Shown piece by piece: positions 1-7,691 of a DNA stretch of 10,911 nucleotides. Numbering within the stretch: position 1 is the stretch's first letter; every line of letters starts with the position of its first letter. The position numbers and the translations under genes are program-made. The notes beneath the pieces are model-generated. The model did no database searches and was not told where the DNA came from. It saw only the letters and a program-made list of their open reading frames with translations. The stretch spans positions 1 to 10,911 of the forward strand of contig JAJYUX010000054.1 in assembly GCA_021792315.1 (NCBI GenBank), given 5' to 3'. The stretch comes from an archaeon (lineage in GTDB: Archaea; Thermoproteota; Nitrososphaeria; Nitrososphaerales; CADDZS01).

Positions 1-570
1 GGTACCATTTGTTTTCCTTGACTTTTCCCAAAGAAACAGTTGATTCCTTACAAGAATTGTATGTCACGCTTCTTTCACAGCTAGGGCAAGCTATTCTTGC
101 GTTCGAGTACGCAGGTCTTCCGTTGTTTTGTAGGTACAGTGTTAGAGCAGTCATGAAAACCTACGATTTCCCAATCAAAATAATACTAGAGGATTGAGTT
201 GAATGTATACTCTGGTTGAATTAGTTAGCTGGTCGACGGAGATTTAGACCACGGGTAAATTGATTGATTAACTAGCTAGTTGGTTAGCTTGCTGATTGAG
301 TTTCGAATAGTTAATCAGTATCCCTGTCTGTCAAGAGCAGTTCCGGCTGAAACTTGCTACCCCTGCTTGCACATTATCTAAACGGCATAAATAGAAGAGT
401 CGGCGACTGGGACGCTTGAACGATTGAAGACAACCGTGGGTTCTGTTCGATCTCCGGTGTATGTGCACTAGTGTTCATTTTCGGGTGATGAAATTGCCGG
501 TAGGCCCAAGAATGTTCCCGAACCCAAAAAGCTCGTTACTGGATGGGATCGCAATCTTTGATTATCTTGG
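1..570. other. Non-coding or unassigned left flank
   Basis: No gene can be supported here. A frame on the + strand runs from the window edge to a stop at 195-197, but it has no recognisable motif and starts only with TTG, so it could be the tail of an outside gene or chance. Positions 210-310 are low-complexity, with repeated TTAG, GATT and TAGCT units. A TATA-like ATAAATAG lies near 388-395 without a convincing gene after it. A run of five A at 526-530 is T5 on the strand of the leftward operon, about 40 nt past its last stop codon. It could serve as a weak archaeal terminator. Confidence 0.5.
270..281. repeat. 12-bp perfect palindrome AACTAGCTAGTT
   Basis: The sequence AACTAGCTAGTT equals its own reverse complement. 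It lies inside a low-complexity stretch with further TTAGTTAGC and GATTGATT units (about 221-300). It could be a binding site for a dimeric regulator or only a product of the simple sequence around it. No neighbouring gene is close enough to decide. Confidence 0.4.
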
Positions 571-2013
571 TTACTTCCAATCAGCCTGCCCGCGACAGAA
601 TGTAATCTCCGGATCTACAGCGCGCTTTATCATCTTCATCACTTCCCATCCTTCATGTCCGAGCTCATCTTCCATGACTGAGGAGTACATAGTCATGGAG
701 GAATGAAAGGAAGCAGCCGTACCACCCAGATCCTGCGCCAATCTGATCATTTCGTACCTGCATTTCGTGAGGCGTTCTTCGGCGTCCTTTTGGTGATTTG
801 CTTGTGGAGCAAGACTGATGATTGCGGTCATCGGAGAGGCCGAGAATGAACGGTTTCGAATCATCATCTGATGCTTTGCGCAGATTAATGGAGCTTTTTC
901 GAGGAATTCAATCAGGTTGTGTTGCTTTAGAAACGAAGTCCATACAGACCACTCCACTGGTTTGATTTTACTGCGCTCTCCAAGGTGATCCCTTATTTGC
1001 TTTGGGTCTTGGTTAATGTCTCGGCTAGCCAAGAATTCGTTCACCACTTGCTCTGGAAGTATTCTTCCCCCCAAGCTTTCGCAGGACATCATGATTTCTG
1101 CTTCCTGGATTTCAGAGATGGCGCGCGTCGGCCCGTCGATTATCAGCGTCATCGTTGCACCGACCTTGTCAAAACTAGCCAGAGATGGCATAGGATTTCT
1201 TTGATCGGCGATACTCCTGTCTCTGGCCGTCTGCATCGTCGGCTTGAACCCCTTTCTTGATATTTCGAAGGATGCCTTCACTGCCTCTTCGAAAGAAGGA
1301 AAGGCCACAAGCAAGACTCTTCGATTCTCTTCAAAGTAGGGCTGAAGTCTGATTGTGACGTCGGTAATGATCCCATTCTGGCCGTGACCTGCCAAGAACA
1401 GCCAGAGGAGATTCTTTTCACCCATAGATGATTTGGGAACTGATCTTATTTTCAATATCTCGCCTTTTGACAGGACAACTGTAATGCCCAACACATTATC
1501 TGCCAAGAGTCCGAAACCTGATGACTCCTGTCCCACGCCGTAATGTGATATTGTGCCTGCTACACTAGCGGCAGAATATGTTTGAGGTCTGTGTCCGTGA
1601 GTCAGATTCTTTTCCTTCAAAATCTCGTCGAGTTCTTTGAGCACAACGCCTCCTTGGACTGTCACAAACATACTATCTGCGTCCAGCTCGATGATATTCC
1701 TCATCTTCTGAAGGTCTATCATTATGCCTGCTTGGTCCACAGGAGCGCTGCCGCCAGCGGTATCTGTCCCTCCGCTCTGAACGTAGATTGGAATCTTGTT
1801 CGATGAGGCAAATGAAACAATTTTGGAGACTTCTTCAGTACTCTCCGGTCTAACTGCTAACTTAGGAGAATATACTTTGTAATCGTAGTCATGAGGATCA
1901 ACTCTCAAAACTGGTTTCGCGTATTCCTGCAAACCAGACTCTTCTATTACAACATCTTCTTTACCGACTATCTTCGACAGAGATTCAATAATGTCTCGCG
2001 TAACATCTTTCAT
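571..2013 (-). CDS. FAD-linked 2-hydroxyacid oxidase/dehydrogenase (GlcD/Dld type)
   Basis: This is a 480-residue flavoprotein of the FAD_binding_4 family (glycolate oxidase GlcD and D-lactate dehydrogenase). Seen in the sequence: a PCMH-type FAD domain at about residues 45-225, with the GGT-containing diphosphate loop near 75-105 (YVQSGGTDTAGG), the TVQGGV segment near 118-123 and the SVAGTISHYG segment near 150-159. A C-terminal cap domain follows. Length is normal for GlcD. It is the last gene of a leftward operon, 85 nt after the LutB-LutA fusion, which implies that electrons from the oxidised hydroxy acid pass to the Fe-S partner. ATG start. The usual ending (NPGK-like) is not seen: the protein ends DPEITFCRGQADWK, so a short C-terminal change is possible. 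D-lactate or glycolate is the likely substrate, but related oxidases of longer 2-hydroxy acids cannot be excluded. Confidence 0.88.
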   Translation of the reverse strand: MKDVTRDIIESLSKIVGKEDVVIEESGLQEYAKPVLRVDPHDYDYKVYSPKLAVRPESTEEVSKIVSFASSNKIPIYVQSGGTDTAGGSAPVDQAGIMIDLQKMRNIIELDADSMFVTVQGGVVLKELDEILKEKNLTHGHRPQTYSAASVAGTISHYGVGQESSGFGLLADNVLGITVVLSKGEILKIRSVPKSSMGEKNLLWLFLAGHGQNGIITDVTIRLQPYFEENRRVLLVAFPSFEEAVKASFEISRKGFKPTMQTARDRSIADQRNPMPSLASFDKVGATMTLIIDGPTRAISEIQEAEIMMSCESLGGRILPEQVVNEFLASRDINQDPKQIRDHLGERSKIKPVEWSVWTSFLKQHNLIEFLEKAPLICAKHQMMIRNRSFSASPMTAIISLAPQANHQKDAEERLTKCRYEMIRLAQDLGGTAASFHSSMTMYSSVMEDELGHEGWEVMKMIKRAVDPEITFCRGQADWK

Positions 2014-2098
2014 GAATAAAGTTCCCTTGCGAACGAGACGATGTTCTGCTGGTATTAATGGAAATTGAGATGTTTCACGAATTCAGTATCGATTATGC

Positions 2099-4252
2099 TT
2101 ATGCCGAGTTGCCAGTATATCTATCCACTTTAGATGCTAAAATCGCTTCGAGCGGATGGACCAGTCTGAGTTTTGTTCCGTCGTTTAGCTGAGTGCTGCA
2201 TACACTGCTCTCGGTGACGACTACCTTGATCTCTGGTTCTTGATTGTATAGATCGAAAAGCTGCTTTCCTACTTCCATAGAAAGGTCGTAACCCAACGGG
2301 CCTTTTTTCAGACCAAATGTGCCGCCCATTCCACAACACGTTCCCGTCTCAATGACTTTGACTTCGAAACCGGATTTCCTGAGAATATCTATCGTGAATT
2401 TACCGGCGCTTAATGAGCGCTGGTGGCAGGGAATATGAAACCCAACCTTCGTTACAGCAGTTAATGAATCGTTTCGTCGAAATTCAAGATCTTCGGAATG
2501 ATTTGAGAGGTACTCAAAGAATTCGAAACTACTCTTAGATACTAGCAGACTAGTTTCCGAATTGTTAAGTAACTTTGGGTAGACTTCTTTGAGGCAGAAA
2601 GTTGCTGTAGGCTCCGTCGCAACTACGTCGTAACCTCTTCTCACGTAATCGGAGAGAATCCTGACATTGTGTTCTGCAATTTGCGTCGCTCTTCGAAGTT
2701 CACCATAAGAAATGTAGGGCATGCCTGCAGGTTTTAGGTTCTCTGGCAGCACAACTTCCAATCCCGCCTGCTGCAGCAGCTTCACCGCTTTGACGCCAAT
2801 TTCAGGTTCGTTGTAGTTTGCTACCAGATCAGCAAAATAGACAACTTTTCCTTTCGGAATCGAGATGTGCTCTTTGATCTGCGGAAACTTTTTCTCAAAG
2901 GTCGTTCTCACGAATCGAGGCAGCTTTCTACTCTTGTCGATCCCCAGGAGAGAGTGCATGAACTTTCGACCGACTGCGCTTTGTATAATCCAGTTGGAGA
3001 GTGGAGCAGTGGCACTCGCTATTCTTGCAAAATCATCAGATCTCGACAAGACTCGATTGGCAATGAGTTGTCCATTCTTTGTGATATCACTCTCTTTGAC
3101 TTTTGCTATCATCATAGGAATGTCGATTTCTGCGGGGCAAATTTCTTTGCACAGTCCGCATGAAATGCATAGATGAGCGAATTCTGAAGCTTTGTCCAGA
3201 CCATGGATTTCCTCTGTCCATGGTATCCCTATTGGTCCTGGATAGATGTAGCCGAATACGTGGCCTCCGACGACGCCGTACGTCGGGCATGCGTTCATGC
3301 AGGCTCCGCATCGGATGCAGTTCAGAGCTTCACGCATCCAAGGATCTTCGCGCATCTTAGAGCGGCCGTTGTCCAAGATTATGACGTGCATTTGCCTCGA
3401 AGCTTGCTTTCCGAGTGGCAGTCGCTGCGTGACTATCGAGACGTAATTCGTCAGCCTTGTCCCTGTCGCGCTGATTGGATGCGCCGTGACAAGTTTCATG
3501 GCTTCTTCCCAAGTTCCCACTACCTTTTCCATGCCTACGACAACAACGTGTATGTCTGGCACGGTGCTGACGAGTCTCGCGTTACCCTCGTTCGTTTCGA
3601 CAATTATGGAACCTGTTTCTGCTACCGCAATGTTCCCTCCAGTGATCCCCATTTGCGAATTTAGAAAGATCGGTCGCAGATGCTTTCGGACAGCTTTCAT
3701 TATAGAATCGAGGTCATCAGGAACTTCCTGGCTCGTGACATCTGTGAATATTTTCGCTACTTCGGACTGACTCTTGTGAATTGCCGGGAAGACCAAGTGG
3801 TAAGGTTTCTCGTCGACAAGCTGGATAATTCGTTCTCCTAGGTCTGTTTCTACTATTTCCAAGTCATTTTGCGCTTTCTTCAGCAGATGATTTAGCTCGA
3901 TTTCTTCTGTAGTGAGCGACTTGGATTTCTCTATCAGCGTTACTTTGTTCTCTCTTGCAAGAGCGAGAATGTAATTTACCACTTCGGCACCGTCTTTTGC
4001 AAGAAAGACTTGATTCCCATTTTTCTTGCAATTTTCAACAAAGACTCCCAAGAGGTTATCCAGATTTGCTATTGAGGCGTCTTTGATTCTCTTTATCTCA
4101 CTTCTGAAAGATTCTGGGCTTTCTAATGTCGCTAGTTGGTCTCTTCTTGCATCTCTACCGCGCTTCGTAGCCATGAGGAGAGTCTTTCTTCTTTCAGGTA
4201 CTCTGACAGCCGCTGCTATCTTTTCCTTCAATGGCGAGTAATCTTTGGGCAC
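2099..4252 (-). CDS. LutB-LutA fusion: LUD, 2x[4Fe-4S] and CCG-domain Fe-S protein
   Basis: A 717-residue protein combines what are usually two subunits of the lactate oxidation complex (LutB about 470 aa, LutA about 240 aa). The LUD domain covers about residues 65-295, with the conserved GGNIAVAETGSI segment at 205-216. A ferredoxin-like part follows with two cysteine sets, C312/C315/C318/C322 and C362/C365/C368/C372, each followed by Pro as in [4Fe-4S] ligands. The LutA-like part covers about 468-705. Its second CCG motif is intact (C639-C640-G641, with C609-H610 and C685). The first is degenerate: PAG (508-510) stands where CCG is expected, with one Cys at 553. Role inferred from the family: electron transfer from hydroxy-acid oxidation. 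The start is GTG at 4252, 14 nt after lutC, with AAGG just upstream, so translational coupling is likely. Confidence 0.88.
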   Translation of the reverse strand: MPKDYSPLKEKIAAAVRVPERRKTLLMATKRGRDARRDQLATLESPESFRSEIKRIKDASIANLDNLLGVFVENCKKNGNQVFLAKDGAEVVNYILALARENKVTLIEKSKSLTTEEIELNHLLKKAQNDLEIVETDLGERIIQLVDEKPYHLVFPAIHKSQSEVAKIFTDVTSQEVPDDLDSIMKAVRKHLRPIFLNSQMGITGGNIAVAETGSIIVETNEGNARLVSTVPDIHVVVVGMEKVVGTWEEAMKLVTAHPISATGTRLTNYVSIVTQRLPLGKQASRQMHVIILDNGRSKMREDPWMREALNCIRCGACMNACPTYGVVGGHVFGYIYPGPIGIPWTEEIHGLDKASEFAHLCISCGLCKEICPAEIDIPMMIAKVKESDITKNGQLIANRVLSRSDDFARIASATAPLSNWIIQSAVGRKFMHSLLGIDKSRKLPRFVRTTFEKKFPQIKEHISIPKGKVVYFADLVANYNEPEIGVKAVKLLQQAGLEVVLPENLKPAGMPYISYGELRRATQIAEHNVRILSDYVRRGYDVVATEPTATFCLKEVYPKLLNNSETSLLVSKSSFEFFEYLSNHSEDLEFRRNDSLTAVTKVGFHIPCHQRSLSAGKFTIDILRKSGFEVKVIETGTCCGMGGTFGLKKGPLGYDLSMEVGKQLFDLYNQEPEIKVVVTESSVCSTQLNDGTKLRLVHPLEAILASKVDRYTGNSA

Positions 4253-4266
4253 AATCCTTCGACCTG

Positions 4267-4839
4267 CTAGTAGATCACGACGTGAACTTCATGAGGGCCA
4301 TGAACACCCAAGACTGACTTTAACTCGATGTCTGAGGTTCTGGAAGGACCTCCGATGAATGTTATTGAAGGCTTTGGATGATCTTGCTTTGCCGAGAGCG
4401 TTTCCCTGATTCTGGACGCCAGATCATCCAGGTTAGGCAAGACATTAGAGGAATCAAGTAGTGCAATGTGCACACGTGTTATGGAAGACAGGAGCCTCTC
4501 TTCGTCTGTATATGCTACATCCACAATTGAACCAGTTTCAGCTATCCCGTACTCTGCATGAGTAACACCCACATCTAGCTGATCCGCAAACTTCCTCGGT
4601 TGTTCTTCAAATTGTGAGTACCAAATATTTGTTTTCACTCTTCCCGAAATATCAACCATTGATCCGTTTTGTCGGATTCTTAGATTTGACGAACAGCAGC
4701 TGTCTCCTTTTCCCCTTTCTTCGATTATTCCGTTTATTATTCTGGTTGTGTCTTCAGCGGATTTGGCAAAATACACCTTACCCGCTTGTTTTATGAAGCG
4801 AGAAGAAAATTCTTCTATGTTGGTGTTTGGCAGGGCCAT
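4267..4839 (-). CDS. LutC-like LUD-domain protein
   Basis: A 190-residue LUD-domain protein, the third component of the LutABC/LldEFG lactate-utilisation set. The core motif GVTHAEYGIAETGS lies at about residues 91-104. The C-terminal segment FIGGPSRTSDIE, followed by GVHGPHEVHVVIY, is the classical LutC ending. I chose ATG at 4839 because GAGG (4844-4847) sits 4 nt upstream. An in-frame TTG at 4860 would add seven residues but has no such support. It is the first gene of the operon and precedes the LutB-LutA fusion by 14 nt. A sigma-70-like promoter lies about 50-75 nt upstream. The family role is in assembly or function of the Fe-S lactate dehydrogenase complex; the precise biochemical task of LutC is not settled. 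Confidence 0.87.
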   Translation of the reverse strand: MALPNTNIEEFSSRFIKQAGKVYFAKSAEDTTRIINGIIEERGKGDSCCSSNLRIRQNGSMVDISGRVKTNIWYSQFEEQPRKFADQLDVGVTHAEYGIAETGSIVDVAYTDEERLLSSITRVHIALLDSSNVLPNLDDLASRIRETLSAKQDHPKPSITFIGGPSRTSDIELKSVLGVHGPHEVHVVIY

Positions 4840-4886
4840 TCTTCCTCGATTTGATTTCAATACAACTCCATTACCCTACAAAAAGG

Positions 4887-4914
4887 ATTCTAGCACAGAA
4901 TGAGAGCTTGTCAA
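4887..4914 (-). promoter_or_regulatory. Sigma-70-like promoter ahead of lutC operon
   Basis: On the minus strand TTGACA (4909-4914) is followed after 16 nt by TAGAAT (4887-4892), five of six matches to the bacterial -10 box. Transcription would begin near 4880, giving a leader of about 40 nt before the ATG at 4839. No convincing archaeal TATA box is seen in the same stretch. If the host is an archaeon this may be chance; if the operon came from a bacterium it may be inherited. Confidence 0.35.
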
Positions 4915-4971
4915 GTTATCTTGCCGTGAGGAAGTTCTGCATCGTCATGAACGAAGTGAGATAACTTCCAA

Positions 4972-5550
4972 TTAACTCATGCTAGCATTGAATTGAAAAT
5001 CATTGTAGAAGCGTTTTGTCTTCTTTAAGATATGGAACCACCGCTCGATTGGTCCCTGTTCTGGAATGTCGCCTGTTTGTATCGCAAGCCAAAGTGTTCC
5101 ACTGCGGGAGGATCAGGGTCCATAATCCACGAGGATGATCGGTCTATTTTCGACACAATATCGCAGAATGTCTTTCAGAAACAGAATTGCATCCAGTTCT
5201 CCTCTGGTGACAGAAATTTTCAGTCCAAGTACCTCGTATCCTTCTACGTCTATGGCGCTCCAAACGAATACCTGTTTTCCCTGAATCTTTAATTTGGTCT
5301 CATCCACAGCTACAAGATGCCTCCGGATCCTGTCTGGATGAGGAAGATTTTGACCGATCTTCCGATACCACAATCTGACAGATTCGTTAGTGAATGCGTC
5401 CTTCATCGCAGTTGAGACGTGTCTGTAGGATAAGCCCGGGTGATACAGCAGGGGAGCCAGAAGCTTGTCATCTGGGCTAATCCTATTCTTCTTTGGAAAG
5501 ATACTTCTGATCCTGGCTGCCACGACTTCAAAAGGAGAATAATTTCCCAT
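4972..5550 (-). pseudogene. Decayed DDE transposase (IS6/IS240-like), relic 1
   Basis: The intact part (145 codons from ATG 5550) shows the helix-turn-helix-like GLSYRHVSTAM...ESVRLWYRKIG (residues 39-65), then AVDETKLKIQGKQ with the first catalytic Asp (D83), and a second Asp in VDYGP (D142). It ends with TGA at 5113-5115, where this family has Trp in GPW. Downstream, the middle part reads on in another frame (VEHFGLRYKQATF, about 5060-5101). The original frame then resumes with IERWFHILKKTKRFYNDF, which holds the expected catalytic Glu (5044-5046), and stops at 4972. There is thus one nonsense change and two frameshifts. The usual last 30 or so residues are also missing. No terminal inverted repeats were recognised. 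The assignment to a transposase is firm; the exact IS family is inferred. Confidence 0.8.
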
Positions 5551-5823
5551 GGCAACCTGGGAACTGGCGCAGACAAAGTCTACGAGGTATCTATAGGTTC
5601 AATGCTTGAAAATCCAAAGACTGACATGGTCTTGGCCATCTTACTCGCACTGCCTGCATCCTACTTTAACGTAAGAGAAGTTTTCTCGAAGTTCGCCCCC
5701 AGGTTGGAGAGAAACCACTGTTGGTGTCTATCGAAGGCGACCAGAATACAATCAGATATTCTTGCCAATTCCGTGGTTACGATTTATCTGTGGTCTGAGC
5801 AGGTTTGCCTGCAGCAGTGCTGA
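5551..5823 (+). pseudogene. Remnant resembling C-terminal part of NDP-forming acyl-CoA synthetase
   Basis: The + strand reads NLGTGADKVYEVSIGSMLENPK followed by TDMVLAILLALP. This resembles the DLGGDA...ALEALLEDPNVDAVLVI segment of the CoA-ligase domain of NDP-forming (ADP-forming) acetate/acyl-CoA synthetases. After a shift near 5711-5716 (an apparent extra AG) the second frame gives EKPLLVSIEG, like the family's KPVLA...G. A shift back gives ILANSVVTIYLWSEQ, like the G(I/V)P.Y.SPE segment near the end of that domain. The piece abuts the start of the transposase relic head-to-head and its last 47 nt overlap the MFS gene on the other strand. This is recognition by eye of a decayed gene; it could still be a chance reading. 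Confidence 0.42.
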
Positions 5824-7198
5824 TTACTACACCAGAACCAACCGACAGATCGGCGACGATTTTCTCCATGCTCTTTCCTTTGGTTTCATAGATTCCAAAT
5901 AACGCGATCACCGCGCCTATCAATGTGATAACTCCAGTTATGGCATACATGTTCACCCACTGCGTAGAGATATAGAGTCCGTAAATGAGAGGACCGTAAA
6001 TTCCTGCACTTCTTAGAAAGGCATTCGTCAATGCTGACGCCGTGTTTCTGATACCGGTAGGGTAGAGCTCCGCTCCAAGCGCAAAGATGACAGAAACTTG
6101 AGAGCTAAGAAGGAAACTTGCCAGCGTACCGAAAAGGAGTACAACGTAGAGGTTGTGAATGGCTAGTCCGTAGGCGTCTATCAACCAGAAGAGGCCAGAA
6201 AGCCCAAAAGCCACGGTTAACGACGAACGTCGGCCTACTGATTCCATGAGTGCACCGCCTAGTACAGATCCTGCTGGAGTTGCAAGGGCTGTTAGGGTAG
6301 TTATTCCTAGATAATTCTGGAGAGTTAACAAATGAGTGTATCTGACCAAAACAACGCTATTGTAGGCACCAATTACGGAAGCACCTATTGTCAAAATGCT
6401 AAACAATGCCCAGATACTCAGCGTGGGTCTGAGAAAACCACCTCTAAGGAGAGAGGAGATTGGTGCTTTCTCCTCTATTAGAGCATGAGTACCAGTCATC
6501 CCGGATGGATCTAGAGCACTAGTTCTTCTGACCAGTTTCTCCGCTTCTTCCATCTTGCCCTTTTTCATCAAATAACGAACGGATTCTGGCAAGTAAAATA
6601 TCGAAAATGGAAGCAAAATCAGCCCCAGTATACCCGGAATTAGGAAAACACCATGCCAGCTTATTTCAGGCCGCGTGAGCAGAACTATTACAGTTCCAAG
6701 AGGTGCCGCCGTATTACCGAACACACTTGCGAAGGCCATAGCCCATCCTCTTCTTTTTCTGGGTATGAATTCTGCGATGTATACTGCCATGATTGGAATT
6801 TCGGCTCCAACTGCGAATCCCTCCACGATGCGCATTGCGTACAAAAATGTAAAATTATTTACAATAGTACCAGTAATAATGTCTGTAATTGCGTAAAGAG
6901 CGGTTGCAAGTATGTATGTTCTCTTTCTACCAATGGCATCACTTATCGGACCAGCAGCTATAGCACCGACAAACCCACCAATCCCCACGGACGAGATTAA
7001 AGTTGATTGCTGAGTTGCAGTGAGACTCATCACGCCAATCAAGATAGGCAATACCGGTGTAATGTTGAAAGTTGTGAAATTATCGAAAAGGTGTCCACAT
7101 GCAGGTATTAGAAATCGCTTTACATGATTTCTCGTTATTGAGGATTCGTCAAGACTTTCAAGCAACTGACCTTCGGTTGTCAATTTGGAAGGAGTCAC
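5777..7198 (-). CDS. MFS transporter, sugar/organic-acid:H+ symporter type
   Basis: A 473-residue major facilitator with about 12 membrane segments. Seen: GHLFDNF in TM1 with D39 (as in aromatic-acid and metabolite:H+ symporters), the loop 2-3 motif GPISDAIGRKR (83-93), R123 in the RIVEGFAVGAEIP motif, PES at 204-206 before the central loop, a second motif-A copy GGALMESVGRR (314-324), ELYPTGIRNTA (377-387), and the family ending YETKGKSME (437-445). Start is GTG at 7198; no ATG lies near it, and an upstream in-frame TAG blocks any extension. The substrate is probably an organic acid or sugar but is not fixed by sequence. The gene stands alone between two transposase relics, with 45 nt to the one upstream. 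Its last 15 or so residues run antisense through the acyl-CoA synthetase-like remnant, so the tail may have been acquired at that junction. Confidence 0.87.
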   Translation of the reverse strand: MTPSKLTTEGQLLESLDESSITRNHVKRFLIPACGHLFDNFTTFNITPVLPILIGVMSLTATQQSTLISSVGIGGFVGAIAAGPISDAIGRKRTYILATALYAITDIITGTIVNNFTFLYAMRIVEGFAVGAEIPIMAVYIAEFIPRKRRGWAMAFASVFGNTAAPLGTVIVLLTRPEISWHGVFLIPGILGLILLPFSIFYLPESVRYLMKKGKMEEAEKLVRRTSALDPSGMTGTHALIEEKAPISSLLRGGFLRPTLSIWALFSILTIGASVIGAYNSVVLVRYTHLLTLQNYLGITTLTALATPAGSVLGGALMESVGRRSSLTVAFGLSGLFWLIDAYGLAIHNLYVVLLFGTLASFLLSSQVSVIFALGAELYPTGIRNTASALTNAFLRSAGIYGPLIYGLYISTQWVNMYAITGVITLIGAVIALFGIYETKGKSMEKIVADLSVGSGVVISTAAGKPAQTTDKS

Positions 7199-7243
7199 AA
7201 TGCGGTTGTCTATAAGTTTTCCCTCAACTAGGGCGGATACCGT

Positions 7244-7691
7244 CTACTTAACGTCTCCAGGGACGCATCCGAGTGTCTCGTAGAGTCTCATCCGATTGTA
7301 CCAATATGCGAACAAATGAAGGAACCTGTCAATTCGCTCGATTGCCCTTCATGGATCTCTTATGGGAAAATTGTTGTAGAACCTTCTCGTTCGTTGTTTG
7401 AAGGTGCGATACAATCTCTTCGTTCGAGATCTAGGCATATTGTAACGTACCCCTCCTGCCGTTTCTCTTCACCTTGGTCTCGTCCAGCAGAATTACGTCT
7501 TTTTCCTTCTTCCTGGCTAGCTTTTTCCTTGCGAAAGCTTCCTCGAATTTCAAGATCCACTTCCTGACTGTCTCCTTGCAGACATGGAACCTCCGTGCCA
7601 TCACCCTCAGCGACAGACCTTCCATGTAGAGTCGTACTGCCTCTGCCTTGATCTCTCTGGAAACCTTATGTCTAACGAAATATTCTACGAT
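7244..7691 (-). pseudogene. Internally deleted DDE transposase, relic 2
   Basis: The N-terminal part (codons from about 7691) reads VSREIKAEAVRLYMEG, then a helix-turn-helix (LRVMARRFHVCKETVRKWILKF) and LLDETKVK, with the first catalytic Asp at 7482-7484. A frameshift then leads to YVTICLDLERRDCIA. Next, near 7385-7400, the sequence jumps straight to the C-terminal TRRFYNNFPIRDP, a TGA (7349-7351) at a likely former Trp codon, then AIERIDRFLHLFAYWYNRM and LYETLGCVPGDVK, ending at TAG 7244. The part carrying the second Asp and the Glu is missing, so it cannot be active. There is no ATG at its start: an in-frame TAG (7692-7694) lies upstream. It differs in sequence from relic 1 at 4972-5550, so the two are separate insertions. 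Confidence 0.8.

Noticed and set aside
153..197. MKTYDFPIKIILED resembles the first residues of HicB-type antitoxins.
   Set aside because: It stops after 14 residues, and no other frame continues with the expected YYVA.CP.LPGC pattern.
436..460. T-arm-like GGTTCTGTTCGATC, suggesting a tRNA.
   Set aside because: No matching acceptor, D-arm or anticodon stem could be folded around it.
3203..3664. 153-codon + strand frame opposite the LutB-LutA gene.
   Set aside because: It mirrors a strongly conserved Fe-S coding region and shows no motif of its own.
5113..7351. TGA at likely Trp positions in both transposase relics, as if TGA were read as Trp.
   Set aside because: The amidase and the hydantoinase-like gene end with TGA, and intact genes use TGG for Trp. 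Both relics also have frameshifts, so plain decay explains it.
4972..7691. Composite transposon carrying the MFS gene.
   Set aside because: The two transposases differ clearly in sequence and no matching terminal repeats were seen, so they are not two copies of one element.
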